Shown: positions 1-15,008, counted from the first letter of the stretch. The stretch: DNA of 35,354 nucleotides from Methanobacterium sp. Maddingley MBC34 (GCA_000309865.1 AMGN01000014.1:1-35354); one strand, 5' to 3'. Notes: a model not told the origin generated them from the letters alone. Made by a program: numbers and translations.

Positions 1-629
<629 letters not shown>

Positions 630-663
630 TTATTATTACATGAGATTCTATGTTCCAAGACAC

Positions 664-671
664 ATATATAA
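664..671 (-). promoter_or_regulatory. TATA box of fprA
   Basis: On the minus strand the sequence reads ACTTATATATGTG. Its centre is about 55 bases upstream of the fprA ATG, which predicts a leader of about 30 bases. The first MsvR-type palindrome directly abuts it, covering the expected BRE position, so a bound regulator could block TFB/TBP. Assigned by pattern only. Confidence 0.6.
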
Positions 672-672
672 G

Positions 673-688
673 TTCGTGTATCCCCGAA
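673..688. promoter_or_regulatory. MsvR-type operator box 1 (TTCG-N8-CGAA)
   Basis: TTCGTGTATCCCCGAA is an inverted repeat of TTCG with an 8-base spacer, next to the fprA TATA box. A second palindrome with the same spacing lies at 729-744. MsvR is known to bind TTCG/CGAA inverted boxes in the msvR-fpaA intergenic region of Methanothermobacter thermautotrophicus. Occupancy here is inferred. Confidence 0.75.
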
Positions 689-728
689 CGTATGCTATTA
701 TACGAACTATTGTATATATAGTTTACTG

Positions 729-744
729 TTCGTGTCAAAACGAA
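729..744. promoter_or_regulatory. MsvR-type operator box 2 (TTCG-N8-CGAA)
   Basis: TTCGTGTCAAAACGAA repeats the arms and the 8-base spacing of box 1, and both are followed by CGTA. It lies just upstream of the TATA-like element at 751-756 (CTTATATACC), the best candidate for the msvR promoter, consistent with autoregulation. Two CGAACTAT half-sites at 703-710 and 759-766 flank it and may be extra contacts. Confidence 0.75.
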
Positions 745-952
745 CGTACTTATATACCCGAACTATTTATATATTAAGGTGAGTAGATCACAAAGGAAAA
801 GAACAAAATTCCCAATTATTTGTCTCGAAAAAGGGTTGAACCTAGATGTTCTTAACCCTCACATACTACTTTACATCCACTAAAAAGCAACTTAAGTAAT
901 TTATTAAAAAATTAAACATATTTTAAAAAAAAAGTCTTATGGAAGGTTAAAA

Positions 953-1720
953 ATGGCTAATGCAAACACTGAAAGCCGGATCAAAATATTTTCAACTAAA
1001 ACTGGAGTGAATGTGGTTCAAAGCCCCATAAAAGCACAAATTCTCTCCATTCTTAAAGAAGGAGGTTTGAGTGGATCCCAGATCGTTTCTTCCACCAAAA
1101 GATCCAAATCCACTATCTCCGCACACCTGCAGGATCTGGAGGATGCCGGAATAATAGACTGGGTAATAGACCCTGAAGACCGACGAAGGAAAATTTATTA
1201 TATAAACTCTAAATTTCTGGGAGACCTATCATCCCCCCAGGAAATAAAGGATGATATGAGTAATTTCCTAGAAGAGTATGTCGTCCAAGCCGATGACCCA
1301 TTTAAATTCTTCCGTTACATGTTCAGAACCATTAGAGTAGCATTATTAGATGAGGGGATAAATATAGACCCCATTCTCCATAATGCAGGAGTGAAGGTAG
1401 GGCAAACATTTTATAAAAAATTAGAAGGCCAGGACATTAATGACCTTGTCAGGAATCTGGCATCATTCTGGGAAACCAATAAACTGGGAAACATTGAAAT
1501 TAAAAGCATGAACCCCATTATTATACAGGCCTATGACTGTTTTGAATGTGAAGATCTTCCACAGCTGGGAAGACCCGTCTGTGCCTTTGATTCAGGATTA
1601 CTGGAAGGTATTTTTTCCAATTACTACGGTCAGAAAGTTGAAGCCGAGGAAACCAAATGTTACGCCCAGGGAGATGACTTCTGCCAGTTTGTGATTAAGC
1701 CTCAAAAAACTGATGCTTAA
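953..1720 (+). CDS. msvR: MsvR-type redox-sensing transcriptional regulator (HTH + V4R)
   Basis: The 255-residue protein has an N-terminal winged helix-turn-helix (about residues 20-95; KRSKSTISAHLQDLEDAGII is the recognition region, followed by an RRRKIYY wing) and a C-terminal V4R domain (about 115-250). Cysteines occur in CFECEDL, in RPVCAF and near the end (KCYAQGDDFCQF). In the MsvR family, V4R cysteines act as a thiol redox switch, relieving repression of the F420H2-oxidase operon under oxidative stress. The gene is divergent from fprA with TTCG-N8-CGAA palindromes between. GGAAGG lies 6 bases before the ATG. If the TATA element at 751-756 is used, the leader is unusually long, about 175 bases. 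Confidence 0.9.
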   Translation: MANANTESRIKIFSTKTGVNVVQSPIKAQILSILKEGGLSGSQIVSSTKRSKSTISAHLQDLEDAGIIDWVIDPEDRRRKIYYINSKFLGDLSSPQEIKDDMSNFLEEYVVQADDPFKFFRYMFRTIRVALLDEGINIDPILHNAGVKVGQTFYKKLEGQDINDLVRNLASFWETNKLGNIEIKSMNPIIIQAYDCFECEDLPQLGRPVCAFDSGLLEGIFSNYYGQKVEAEETKCYAQGDDFCQFVIKPQKTDA

Positions 1721-1787
1721 TTTTAAAAAATGATTTATGCAAAAAATATGATTCTAAAAAATAAAAACTAATTTGCATATTAAAAAA

Positions 1788-1841
1788 ATGATTTTGGAAT
1801 GAAAAATGATTTTGGAATAAAAAATGATTTTGGAATAAAAA
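1788..1841. repeat. Three tandem copies of an 18-bp AT-rich unit
   Basis: ATGATTTTGGAAT recurs at 1788, 1806 and 1824 with an exact 18-base period and only A/G or A-tract differences between copies. It lies between the convergent msvR and MetX-like genes. Shorter ATGATT fragments at 1728-1755 suggest older, decayed copies. Probably replication slippage; no function is evident. Confidence 0.85.
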
Positions 1842-1887
1842 AATCCTCACTTAAAAAATCAATTTTTGCATTGAAACATGACCCCAG

Positions 1888-2871
1888 TTAAATCATTTCC
1901 ATGAACTTTTTAAGTGCAGGTTCTACTTTTTGAATATCCCTAACACAACCATAGTGTCCCCAAATTGAATCGTAACTGAAAAGTTGTGAATTATCCAGTC
2001 TTTCATACATAGGCTGCACACAATAATTGAAATCAACTATCTGATCCTGCTTTATGGCAAGTATCAGGGAAGGAACACAGATTTTATCTATCTTATCACC
2101 CAACTCATGCCCTAAAAGGGCATGGTTTCTCCACACCAGGTCATTGGCATCCCAATCATAAGCATCCTTCTTCCGCTCACCCACTCCATCAGAGAATTCA
2201 TTAGTAGACTGGAAACATTCCTCATAATTTTCAGGGGATAAAGACCAGAGAAAACTGAGGTAAGCTGATTTTTCCATTACTTTAGCAGGATTTTCAGTGT
2301 AATTACCATTTTCATATCCAGAATCATCCTTGATTATCTGATTCATAAGATCATAAACTCCGAACATCCGGTTGGAGATTCTGTGACTGGTTCCATTGAG
2401 TATCAGGAAATCTAAAAAATCAGGATACTCAATTCCCCAGTTAAGAGCCTGGAAACCACCCATGGATGTGCCCATAATGCCCTTAAGATGTTTAATCCCC
2501 AAACCCCTGGTTATTAGCTGATAATGGGCCTTTACCATGTCTTTTATGTTGTACCTGGGAAATTCCGTTTTCAGGGGTGATGTGGATGGGGCAGATGATC
2601 CTGGTGCTCCCAGTGCAGTGGGGCTGATCACGTAATAATGATTGGTGTCTATGGCCTTTCCAGGACCTATTACACTTTTAAGGTTTTCCACCGAGGTGTA
2701 ATCCCCACTCCAGCCATGGAGGTAGATGAAGGCGTTAGTTATATTTCCCTCATTATCCAGCTTTTTAATTCCCTGTGTGGCGTATTCCAGCTTCAGCTCA
2801 GGGAGAACTTCCCCTGATTCAAACTGGAAATCTTTTAAAATATGATACTGTGGTTTGAGCAAATATTTCAC
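1888..2871 (-). CDS. Alpha/beta hydrolase of the homoserine O-acetyltransferase (MetX)-like family
   Basis: 327 residues. The fold is visible from the oxyanion region (FIYLHGWSGD, 48-57), the nucleophile elbow GTSMGG with Ser136, a candidate acid in IKQDQIVD (Asp276) and the catalytic histidine in WGHYGC (His306). The order and the MetX-like HYYVISPTALG and GSSAPSTSP segments place it near MetX, which acetylates homoserine from acetyl-CoA. It is shorter than typical MetX (about 370 or more), and the usual GGSMGG elbow is GTSMGG, so it may be a hydrolase or use another acyl acceptor. The start is GTG at 2871 without a clear Shine-Dalgarno sequence. It is convergent with msvR and monocistronic. 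Confidence 0.75.
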   Translation of the reverse strand: MKYLLKPQYHILKDFQFESGEVLPELKLEYATQGIKKLDNEGNITNAFIYLHGWSGDYTSVENLKSVIGPGKAIDTNHYYVISPTALGAPGSSAPSTSPLKTEFPRYNIKDMVKAHYQLITRGLGIKHLKGIMGTSMGGFQALNWGIEYPDFLDFLILNGTSHRISNRMFGVYDLMNQIIKDDSGYENGNYTENPAKVMEKSAYLSFLWSLSPENYEECFQSTNEFSDGVGERKKDAYDWDANDLVWRNHALLGHELGDKIDKICVPSLILAIKQDQIVDFNYCVQPMYERLDNSQLFSYDSIWGHYGCVRDIQKVEPALKKFMEMI

Positions 2872-2994
2872 CTTATAATGTTATCTATTAACATTGTGAC
2901 TGATTTATTAAGCTTATAAACTTATTAATAGCTTATTATTGACATTATAACCTTATTTAATAACCATAGGACCCTATTAATTAAATATATCCAA

Positions 2995-3624
2995 TTATCC
3001 TTTGATTCTGATTTCAAATTCTTTTTTTATGAGTTCCATTGCCTGTTTATGGCGTGGCCCTCCCACATGGTTTACTACCCTGGATATTTCTTTCAGCCTT
3101 TCAGCATATTCCATTTTTTTCTCGTGAGGGACCCGTCTAACCCTGCTCAGATTCACCAGCGCTTCAAGTACTCCACATATTGCCCGGCTCAGTGGTTCCG
3201 ATTCTTTCTTTTCCTGTTTTATGTCCTTAACATGGGAGTGGAACATGCTGGTGATATTTTCACCCATGGCATCATTTTTCTTTATTATTTCCTTCTCATG
3301 GTGTGCTTCACCAAAGAATGATGCATCTGCATTTTTCAGGGAAAATCCATGGGATTCTTCCACAAATTCCAGGTCTGAAGGGCCACCGATAAGTGAATAG
3401 GTGAAAAGGAGCGGATCCCTGGATAAATTAACATAGAACTTTTTGTCCCGTTTTACATTGGCTATGGTATGTGACCCCTCGTGGAGCCTGAGAACCACCT
3501 GGTCCGGGCCTTTACAGATTATTCCCATAGGAGCAGCATGAGGTGTTCCGTCTTCATTACGGGTGGTTACAATGCCCTCGTAGTGGAGGCCTTTTTCCAT
3601 GTTCAGTGCGTATAAATCTAGCAT
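2995..3624 (-). CDS. DUF447 family protein (flavin-reductase-like split barrel)
   Basis: 209 residues. The N-terminal half resembles the FMN-binding split barrel (YEGIVTTRNEDGTPHAAPMG, then VVLRLHEGSHTIANVKRDKKFYVNL), typical of archaeal DUF447. The C-terminal half is helical and basic (SRAICGVLEALVNLSRVRRV, then VVNHVGGPRHKQAMELIKK). No biochemical role is established for the family. The ATG overlaps the stop codon of cbiL (TAATG at 3622-3626), so translation should be coupled and the two products probably act in the same cofactor context. A flavin-dependent reduction is a guess. Confidence 0.72.
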   Translation of the reverse strand: MLDLYALNMEKGLHYEGIVTTRNEDGTPHAAPMGIICKGPDQVVLRLHEGSHTIANVKRDKKFYVNLSRDPLLFTYSLIGGPSDLEFVEESHGFSLKNADASFFGEAHHEKEIIKKNDAMGENITSMFHSHVKDIKQEKKESEPLSRAICGVLEALVNLSRVRRVPHEKKMEYAERLKEISRVVNHVGGPRHKQAMELIKKEFEIRIKG

Positions 3625-4340
3625 TATTCACAGCCCCCACGGTCATTGAATTTAACTATGGTTGTGGAGAGGTATTTACCCTTATTTGCAAAACCTTCAA
3701 ATACCTCTTCATCATCCATACCACAGTTTTGAACCGAGACAACCTTTTTATCCCTTGGATCCTTACAAACAAGTTCTTCCAGCATCAGGGAGTGGCGTGA
3801 TGTTTTCATAACCACTGCAGTATCGGCGTGTTTTAATAACTCTTCCAGCCGTTCATCAACCTTGGGTACCACCAGGATTATTTCATCCTTTTCACCCAGT
3901 GTAATACCTGCACTGGCAGCGCAACCTGTAAATGAGGTTATTCCCGGTATCATTTCCACAGAGTAACCCTGGTTTCCAATTATCTGGGCAACATAGGAAA
4001 AAGTGCTGTAGATTGAAGGGTCTCCCAGTGTGATGAATGAAACATCCAGACCTTCATCTAATTTTTGAGTAATCAACTGTGCAGCACCATTCCAGTAACT
4101 TTTAAGGGCCTTTTTATCCTCAATCATGGGAAATAATGGTTCAATAGTTTCGTATTCATCACCACGACCATCCAGAATTCCCTGAACAATGGAAAGTGCC
4201 ACACTGGGTTTTTCCGGGGAGGATTTAGGAGAGCAGATTACTGGAACGCTTTCCAGAGTCTTTACTGCCTTAACTGTGAGGAGTTCCGGGTCCCCGGGAC
4301 CCACTCCAATACCAATGAGTTTGCCTTTATTTATATTCAT
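3624..4340 (-). CDS. cbiL: Cobalt-factor II C20-methyltransferase CbiL
   Basis: 238 residues, the usual size for this tetrapyrrole methyltransferase. The SAM-binding signature KLIGIGVGPGDPELLT is at residues 7-22, the second signature FITLGDPSIYSTFSYV at about 102-117, and MIPGITSFTGCAASAG at about 134-149. The enzyme transfers a methyl group from SAM to C20 of cobalt-factor II in the anaerobic cobamide pathway, which methanogens need for the corrinoid of the Mtr methyltransferase complex. CGGTG 8 bases upstream of the ATG is a plausible ribosome site. First gene of a two-gene unit with the overlapping DUF447 gene. No B12-type riboswitch is recognisable upstream. Confidence 0.9.
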   Translation of the reverse strand: MNINKGKLIGIGVGPGDPELLTVKAVKTLESVPVICSPKSSPEKPSVALSIVQGILDGRGDEYETIEPLFPMIEDKKALKSYWNGAAQLITQKLDEGLDVSFITLGDPSIYSTFSYVAQIIGNQGYSVEMIPGITSFTGCAASAGITLGEKDEIILVVPKVDERLEELLKHADTAVVMKTSRHSLMLEELVCKDPRDKKVVSVQNCGMDDEEVFEGFANKGKYLSTTIVKFNDRGGCE

Positions 4341-4561
4341 GATAAAACACCGAATTAAAGTAACTTTAGAATAACTAGTCTTCTATTTTATATCATGATA
4401 ATGGTATTTATCTAGATTCTTTTGACTGATGTAAATACATTGAGTAATGGAACAATACCCATAAATTCAAAGCTCAAAATTTATTATATTCATTAATCCA
4501 AATTTATAATAAATATATATTAAAAATTATTATTACTATTCGGTTTATAACCAAGCTCAAA

Positions 4562-4613
4562 AAAGGTATTATCCCCATCACATTTAGATTAAAGCTTTTT
4601 AAAGGTATTATCC
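4562..4613. repeat. Direct repeat AAAGGTATTATCC (two copies, 39-base period) in the cbiL-helicase intergenic
   Basis: AAAGGTATTATCC occurs at 4562-4574 and 4601-4613. TTAGATT at 4584-4590 and AATCTAA at about 4619-4626 form inverted arms around the second copy. The whole 4341-4729 spacer is AT-rich and contains no gene that I can support. The repeats could be operators of either divergent gene, but they are about 120 bases from the helicase ATG and over 220 from cbiL. Confidence 0.5.
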
Positions 4614-4697
4614 ATACTAAATCTAAATAACCACCTTTAAAGTACATAAGAGAAACCAATTTTGATGATTACTAATCATACGCTGGGAAACTTTACC

Positions 4698-4706
4698 TAT
4701 TTATAC
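4698..4706 (+). promoter_or_regulatory. TATA box for the helicase gene, suggesting a leaderless mRNA
   Basis: CTATTTATACC is centred near 4703, about 27 bases upstream of the ATG at 4730. Archaeal transcription usually starts about 25-27 bases downstream of the TATA centre, so the mRNA would begin at or next to the start codon. No Shine-Dalgarno sequence precedes the ATG, which agrees with leaderless translation. Confidence 0.5.
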
Positions 4707-4729
4707 CACTACCCAAAATATAATTGGTC

Positions 4730-6478
4730 ATGGATAACGGCTTTTTCTGTGACAAGTGCGGAATGATAAAAGACCGCTGCATATGTAACTCTGGAAGTGT
4801 TGAAAACACCATCCAGGCTAAAACTCCCAAAATATCATCATCAAGAATCAACGCCATTAAAAGGGCTTATCCCCATATTGACGAGGACATAATTGAAAAG
4901 TTCCCCTTCGCATCACCCAGAGAAGGGCAGCTGGAGATAATATCAGAAATCAGGGATGCCATAGATGAGGGCTACTCTAACATAATCCTGGAAGCCGGTA
5001 CTGGAACCGGTAAGTCAGTGGTGGCCACCACCCTTGCCCGACTTTACCATCCGGCTTACATACTCACCATGACCAAGCAGCTCCAGTCCCAGTACGCTGC
5101 AGAGTTTGGTTACCCCATGGTGAAGGGCCGTGGAAACTTCCTGTGCCAGAACGAGAACCTGGAGTTTTCATGCGACCAGGGAACCTGCCAGACCATTCCC
5201 AGCACCCAGAAATTCGCCTGTGATTATGGTATCAGCAAGTCTCCCTTTGGTGGGGAGGTGCACGCTTTTCAGGATGCCTTCGGAAGCCCCCTGTATTTCC
5301 GTTCCAACAACCGGTGCCGTTACTGGGATCAAAAAGCCCATGCAGCAGAAAGCTCCATAACCCTGATGAATTATGATTACGCACTCCTGGAGCTTAACTA
5401 TGTGAAACACTTCGGGAAAAGGGACCTGATGGTCCTGGATGAGGCCCATAACCTGGAGAACAAGCTCATGCAGCGCCTGGAGGTTAACCTCTACAACCGC
5501 AGGCTGCAGCGTGAAATTAAAAAGACCATACCTCAAAGTATGCTGCAGCACAATGAACCCCAGGAATGGATACTCTTTGTGGAATCACTCTACGAGGACT
5601 ACCAGGACATCAATATTAAACAGATCCCCAAAAACCAGGCCGACCGGGTTAACCGGATGAAAATGAACCTTAGTGAGCTTTCACGGAACCTGGAGGAAAC
5701 TCCAGATAACTGGGTGGTGGACACCAGCCCAGGAGGAGTTTCCTTCAAACCACTCCGGGTTAACACCTATGCCAACGACCGGCTGCTTAACCACGCAGAT
5801 ATAAGGCTGTTCATGAGTGCCACCATCCTGGATCAGGACCTGTTCTGCCAGTGGCTGGGCATTGAACCTGAAGAAACCTACCACCTGGAAATTAAGAGTA
5901 TCTTCCCCCCATCATCCCGCCCAGTTCACCTTAAACTGGTGGGTAACATGTCCCATCGCCTGATTAAACGTACCGCCCCCAAGACCATCCCGGTACTGGA
6001 GAAGATCATTGAACACCATAAATATGAGAGAGGATTGATACACACTCATAACTACAAGTGTCAGGAGTACATCATCAAACACTTAAAAAATCCCCGTTTA
6101 ATGGGCCATAATTCCAAAAACAGGGAGCATGTGCTGAATCGTTTTGAACACAGCAATGACCCCCGGGTGCTGGTGAGTCCTTCCATGAGTGAAGGGGTGG
6201 ATCTGCCCTATGAAAAGTGCCAGTTCCAGGTTATCTACAAGATACCATTCCCCTACCTGGGAGATCCCCAGATCAACCAGCGCAAACAGCAGGACCCCTC
6301 ATGGTATGCGTATAAAACCATTATGACACTCCTCCAAGCCTATGGTCGTGGAATGCGAGCCGAAGATGATTACTGTGAGACCTACATCTTAGATGGGAAC
6401 TTCCGCATGTTGCTTCGGAACAAACTTTACCGGGAACTGGTGCCCAGCTTCTTCAAGGATGCCATACAGAGGGAATAA
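4730..6478 (+). CDS. DinG/XPD-family Fe-S DNA helicase
   Basis: 582 residues from the ATG at 4730 (a TTG two codons upstream is less likely). An N-terminal zinc-knuckle-like CxxC...CxC (Cys7, 10, 17, 19) precedes a superfamily 2 helicase: Walker A AGTGTGKS (about 89-96), cysteines at about 139, 148, 153, 164 and 196 that can supply the four ligands of the XPD-type 4Fe-4S domain, the DEAH box in VLDEAHNLENK (about 237-240), LMGHNSKNREHVLNRF, and motif VI QAYGRGMRAEDD near the C-terminus. Relatives unwind DNA 5' to 3' in repair or at R-loops. It lies 120 bases upstream of the Hhe-like gene on the same strand. It could be a housekeeping repair helicase. Confidence 0.88.
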   Translation: MDNGFFCDKCGMIKDRCICNSGSVENTIQAKTPKISSSRINAIKRAYPHIDEDIIEKFPFASPREGQLEIISEIRDAIDEGYSNIILEAGTGTGKSVVATTLARLYHPAYILTMTKQLQSQYAAEFGYPMVKGRGNFLCQNENLEFSCDQGTCQTIPSTQKFACDYGISKSPFGGEVHAFQDAFGSPLYFRSNNRCRYWDQKAHAAESSITLMNYDYALLELNYVKHFGKRDLMVLDEAHNLENKLMQRLEVNLYNRRLQREIKKTIPQSMLQHNEPQEWILFVESLYEDYQDINIKQIPKNQADRVNRMKMNLSELSRNLEETPDNWVVDTSPGGVSFKPLRVNTYANDRLLNHADIRLFMSATILDQDLFCQWLGIEPEETYHLEIKSIFPPSSRPVHLKLVGNMSHRLIKRTAPKTIPVLEKIIEHHKYERGLIHTHNYKCQEYIIKHLKNPRLMGHNSKNREHVLNRFEHSNDPRVLVSPSMSEGVDLPYEKCQFQVIYKIPFPYLGDPQINQRKQQDPSWYAYKTIMTLLQAYGRGMRAEDDYCETYILDGNFRMLLRNKLYRELVPSFFKDAIQRE

Positions 6479-6598
6479 CCCCACTATTCATAAAATGGTA
6501 AGATAGTTTTAATATAGAGTTTAAATAAACCATTACACAGTATATTAATAATCATTGTTAGTTTCAGGGCCAATCCAAGTAATGAGAGGTATAATGAA

Positions 6599-12013
<5,415 letters not shown>

Positions 12014-12044
12014 TATCAGAAAAACAATTAATAATCAAATCGTT

Positions 12045-12629
12045 TCAATCAAATGGGTTTTCATTATTTTCTGCTTTTTTAACAATTTTTTTAATTCTTC
12101 TTATTCTAGTTTCATTACGTTTAGCACTGGCAATCCAGTAAAGTACCTGTTTTTTAACTGAATCCGTGTATGCTTCGTAAGATTTACTGGCTGATGGATT
12201 CTGCCCCAATATCTCCCTAAGATCCTCAGGAATCACCAAGTTTTCAATATCATCCAGAAAATTCCAGGAACCATCTTTTTTAGCGGCTTCCACCTTTTCC
12301 AATCCACTGGGCTTCATTAAACCGTTTTTCATAAGTTTTTCAATTCGCTGTTTGTTCAGCTTTGACCAGGTGCTACCCGGTTTTCGAGGGGTGAAAACCT
12401 GCATGTAACGTTCTTCATCCAGAGCATTGACTTTACTGTCAATCCAGCCGAAGCTAAGGGCTTCTTCCACTGCATCATCATAAGAAATCCCCGGTTTGTT
12501 ACTGTTTTTCTTATAATAAATAATCCAAACCCCGGGGGAAGTTTCATGGTTTTCACTGAGCCATCGGTTCCATTCCTCTCTGTCTCTGGAGTAGATACGT
12601 TCAAACTGATCCTGGAGAGATTTGGGCAT
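12045..12629 (-). CDS. YdeI/OmpD-associated family protein
   Basis: 194 residues from the ATG at 12629. The frame stays open upstream to 12932, but that part is antisense to the AhpD-like gene and unlike the family, so I reject it. Family hallmarks: EEWNRWLSENHETSPGVWII, YDDAVEEALSFGWIDSKVNA, the basic FTPRKPGSTWSKLNKQRIEK segment, and a C-terminal IASAKRNETRIRRIKKIVKK that explains the name 'bacteriocin-protection/OmpD-associated'. The biochemical role of the family is not established. The stop codon is 31 bases from the stop of the convergent Hhe-like gene, so the two are close neighbours but not an operon. Confidence 0.8.
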   Translation of the reverse strand: MPKSLQDQFERIYSRDREEWNRWLSENHETSPGVWIIYYKKNSNKPGISYDDAVEEALSFGWIDSKVNALDEERYMQVFTPRKPGSTWSKLNKQRIEKLMKNGLMKPSGLEKVEAAKKDGSWNFLDDIENLVIPEDLREILGQNPSASKSYEAYTDSVKKQVLYWIASAKRNETRIRRIKKIVKKAENNENPFD

Positions 12630-12750
12630 AATGGTTAATTTATAGTGATTGATAGGGATATAATTGATGTGATAAAAAAATAATATGAAAGTCGATCCCT
12701 GCAAATTATTAACAGAGATCATCATGGAAAAATTCAGGAGATAGATTATA

Positions 12751-13285
<535 letters not shown>

Positions 13286-13534
13286 AACTTATTTAAAAAA
13301 AATGATCTTACACTAATGAAGTGTATTCTTTTTTTGATTATAACCTAATATAAACTTTACCACCCTGGAAGATAGAGCTCCACACAAAGGAAGAACATTT
13401 TAAATAATTGTTACTATCAGTTTTAATATTTTCCGATATTTTTTAGGAGTGTTAAAAAATTTAAACAATTAAATAAAGAAATAAGGAATAGATTAGCCCC
13501 TACTCACTTGCTCAGGGGTGGAAAATAATTTAAT

Positions 13535-14218
13535 TTATTCCACTACATCTTGATCTTCCATACCTTTAATGTAAATTAACCCCCTGAAACGTCCCCCAAA
13601 GAGAATAATGAAAGTGTTAAACAACAAATAAATCAGAAAATATAGTGCAAATCCGCCTATAAACCCAATCATCGCCATTAGGTAACTATTGGTAAAAGTA
13701 ATAACTAAGCTCAGCGCCTGCACGATTATGGTGTAAACTAGCAAGTAAGAGAGGTAGGTTCCCCATCCAATTTTCTTTATCATGGCAAATACTTTCTTAA
13801 AATCAAAAACTGCGCGGAATTTGTCTTCAAATGCCATGTTGGCCAGGGCCAGGAGAAATACAATGTTGATTATGAACCCCACAATAGCTAACCCCACTAT
13901 CAAAAGAAGGTTGGTGGAGAAATCATGGATACCTGAGAAAATTAAAATAAAAATAATGACGTAAGAAGGGATTCCATATATAATACTTGCTCCCACGTAG
14001 CTCAAACCATCGGATATTAGTTTCCCAGAATCATCAAAATCTGGCAGTTCATCCAATCCAACAATGGTGCTTTGAATTACTCTCAATGAATAACCCAGTG
14101 CCATTAACCCGGGGATTATTAGAAAAGATCCCAAATAAAGGATAAAAACTTTTAAAAACTTCTTAATATCTGTAAAAGGAAAACTTAATGCATTTTTGAA
14201 TACCTGACTAAAAATCAT
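13535..14218 (-). CDS. DUF4013 integral membrane protein
   Basis: 227 residues with about six hydrophobic segments (for example FLKVFILYLGSFLIIPGLMA, YVIIFILIFSG, LLLIVGLAIVGFIINIVFLL, GFIGGFALYFLIYLLFNTFI). The soluble motif LDELPDFDDSGKLISDGLSY (residues 55-74) is the DUF4013 signature, an LP-x-F/W stretch followed by a DGL/DGM turn. Function is unknown for the family, which is common in methanogens. It stands alone: its ATG at 14218 has a TATA-like TTTATAAATAA at about 14273-14283 upstream on the minus strand. A paralogue lies at 19018-19734. Confidence 0.75.
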   Translation of the reverse strand: MIFSQVFKNALSFPFTDIKKFLKVFILYLGSFLIIPGLMALGYSLRVIQSTIVGLDELPDFDDSGKLISDGLSYVGASIIYGIPSYVIIFILIFSGIHDFSTNLLLIVGLAIVGFIINIVFLLALANMAFEDKFRAVFDFKKVFAMIKKIGWGTYLSYLLVYTIIVQALSLVITFTNSYLMAMIGFIGGFALYFLIYLLFNTFIILFGGRFRGLIYIKGMEDQDVVE

Positions 14219-14367
14219 GTCGACTCTCCCTGATTATTCTTAATTTGATTTTTATTAATTAATTATTACTATTATTTATAAAGTTATTGAATTCTGTTGA
14301 GTAAAATCCCATAATAACTCTTTAGTTTAAGAAAAAGTATCAAAAAAAGTAGTACTGACTTTATTGA

Positions 14368-14387
14368 AGAAAAAAAATTAAAAAAAA
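14368..14387 (-). terminator. Poly-T terminator after fmdE
   Basis: On the minus strand two runs of eight T separated by AA follow the fmdE stop codon almost immediately. Archaeal RNA polymerase terminates at such T-tracts without needing a hairpin. Confidence 0.6.
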
Positions 14388-15008
14388 TTATGTCCTAGAA
14401 TAGTTATTGAAACAAGGCAAACATACTATTTCGCCATTTTCCACCCTGGCCCTGTGTTCAGCCACTGGCTCCCCACACTTAGCACAGTATATGGACTTGA
14501 ATATCCTTGCTTCTTCTGGAAATTCCACTTCAACACTTTCCACTTTGAAGAGTTCCTGGGCAGAAATATCTGATAGAATCTTTTCAGTGAATGCATCTTT
14601 GGCTTTCATGAATTCATTCTTCTCTTTTTGAGTGGCTGAAGGAGATGATGCCATTTCACGTGCTTTTGAAAATTCAGGGGCGATCTCGTCAATGTTGTTT
14701 TTAAGTGATATACGCAGTGCCTTTCCAGTTTTCCGGTTTAGAAATGTGTAAACCTGTTTACCATTATCCTTGAATATTAGGTTGCCCTTGCCCATAGTAC
14801 AGCCAGTTACCACTTGAATGGCATCCACACTGCAGCTGTCATTTTCAACGATAGCCACCAGTTCTTCATCTTCTGCCCGGGATGAAACTAATTCACATAT
14901 AGCTATTTCGGCTACACGATAGCCTATAGCTGTTCCAGGACAGGAATGCCCGTGGAATTTAGTTACTTCAGAAAAGGGAATTATTTCACATTCTTTGGTA
15001 TTTTCCAT
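14388..15008 (-). CDS. FmdE family protein with C-terminal zinc ribbon
   Basis: 206 residues. The N-terminal FmdE domain has FHGHSCPGTAIGYRVAE (about 18-34), ENDSCSVDAIQVVTGCTMGKGN (55-76) and FLNRKTGKALRIS; the conserved His and Cys residues of the HGHxCPG and SCxxDA motifs are intact. A C-terminal zinc ribbon (YCAKCGEPVAEHR...IVCLPC, about 174-200) completes the common long form. The family is named from the molybdenum formylmethanofuran dehydrogenase operon, but a catalytic or metal-trafficking role is not settled. A strong AGGAGTGATAAA precedes the ATG. It follows the flavin reductase gene by 38 bases, so the two are probably co-transcribed. Confidence 0.85.
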   Translation of the reverse strand: MENTKECEIIPFSEVTKFHGHSCPGTAIGYRVAEIAICELVSSRAEDEELVAIVENDSCSVDAIQVVTGCTMGKGNLIFKDNGKQVYTFLNRKTGKALRISLKNNIDEIAPEFSKAREMASSPSATQKEKNEFMKAKDAFTEKILSDISAQELFKVESVEVEFPEEARIFKSIYCAKCGEPVAEHRARVENGEIVCLPCFNNYSRT

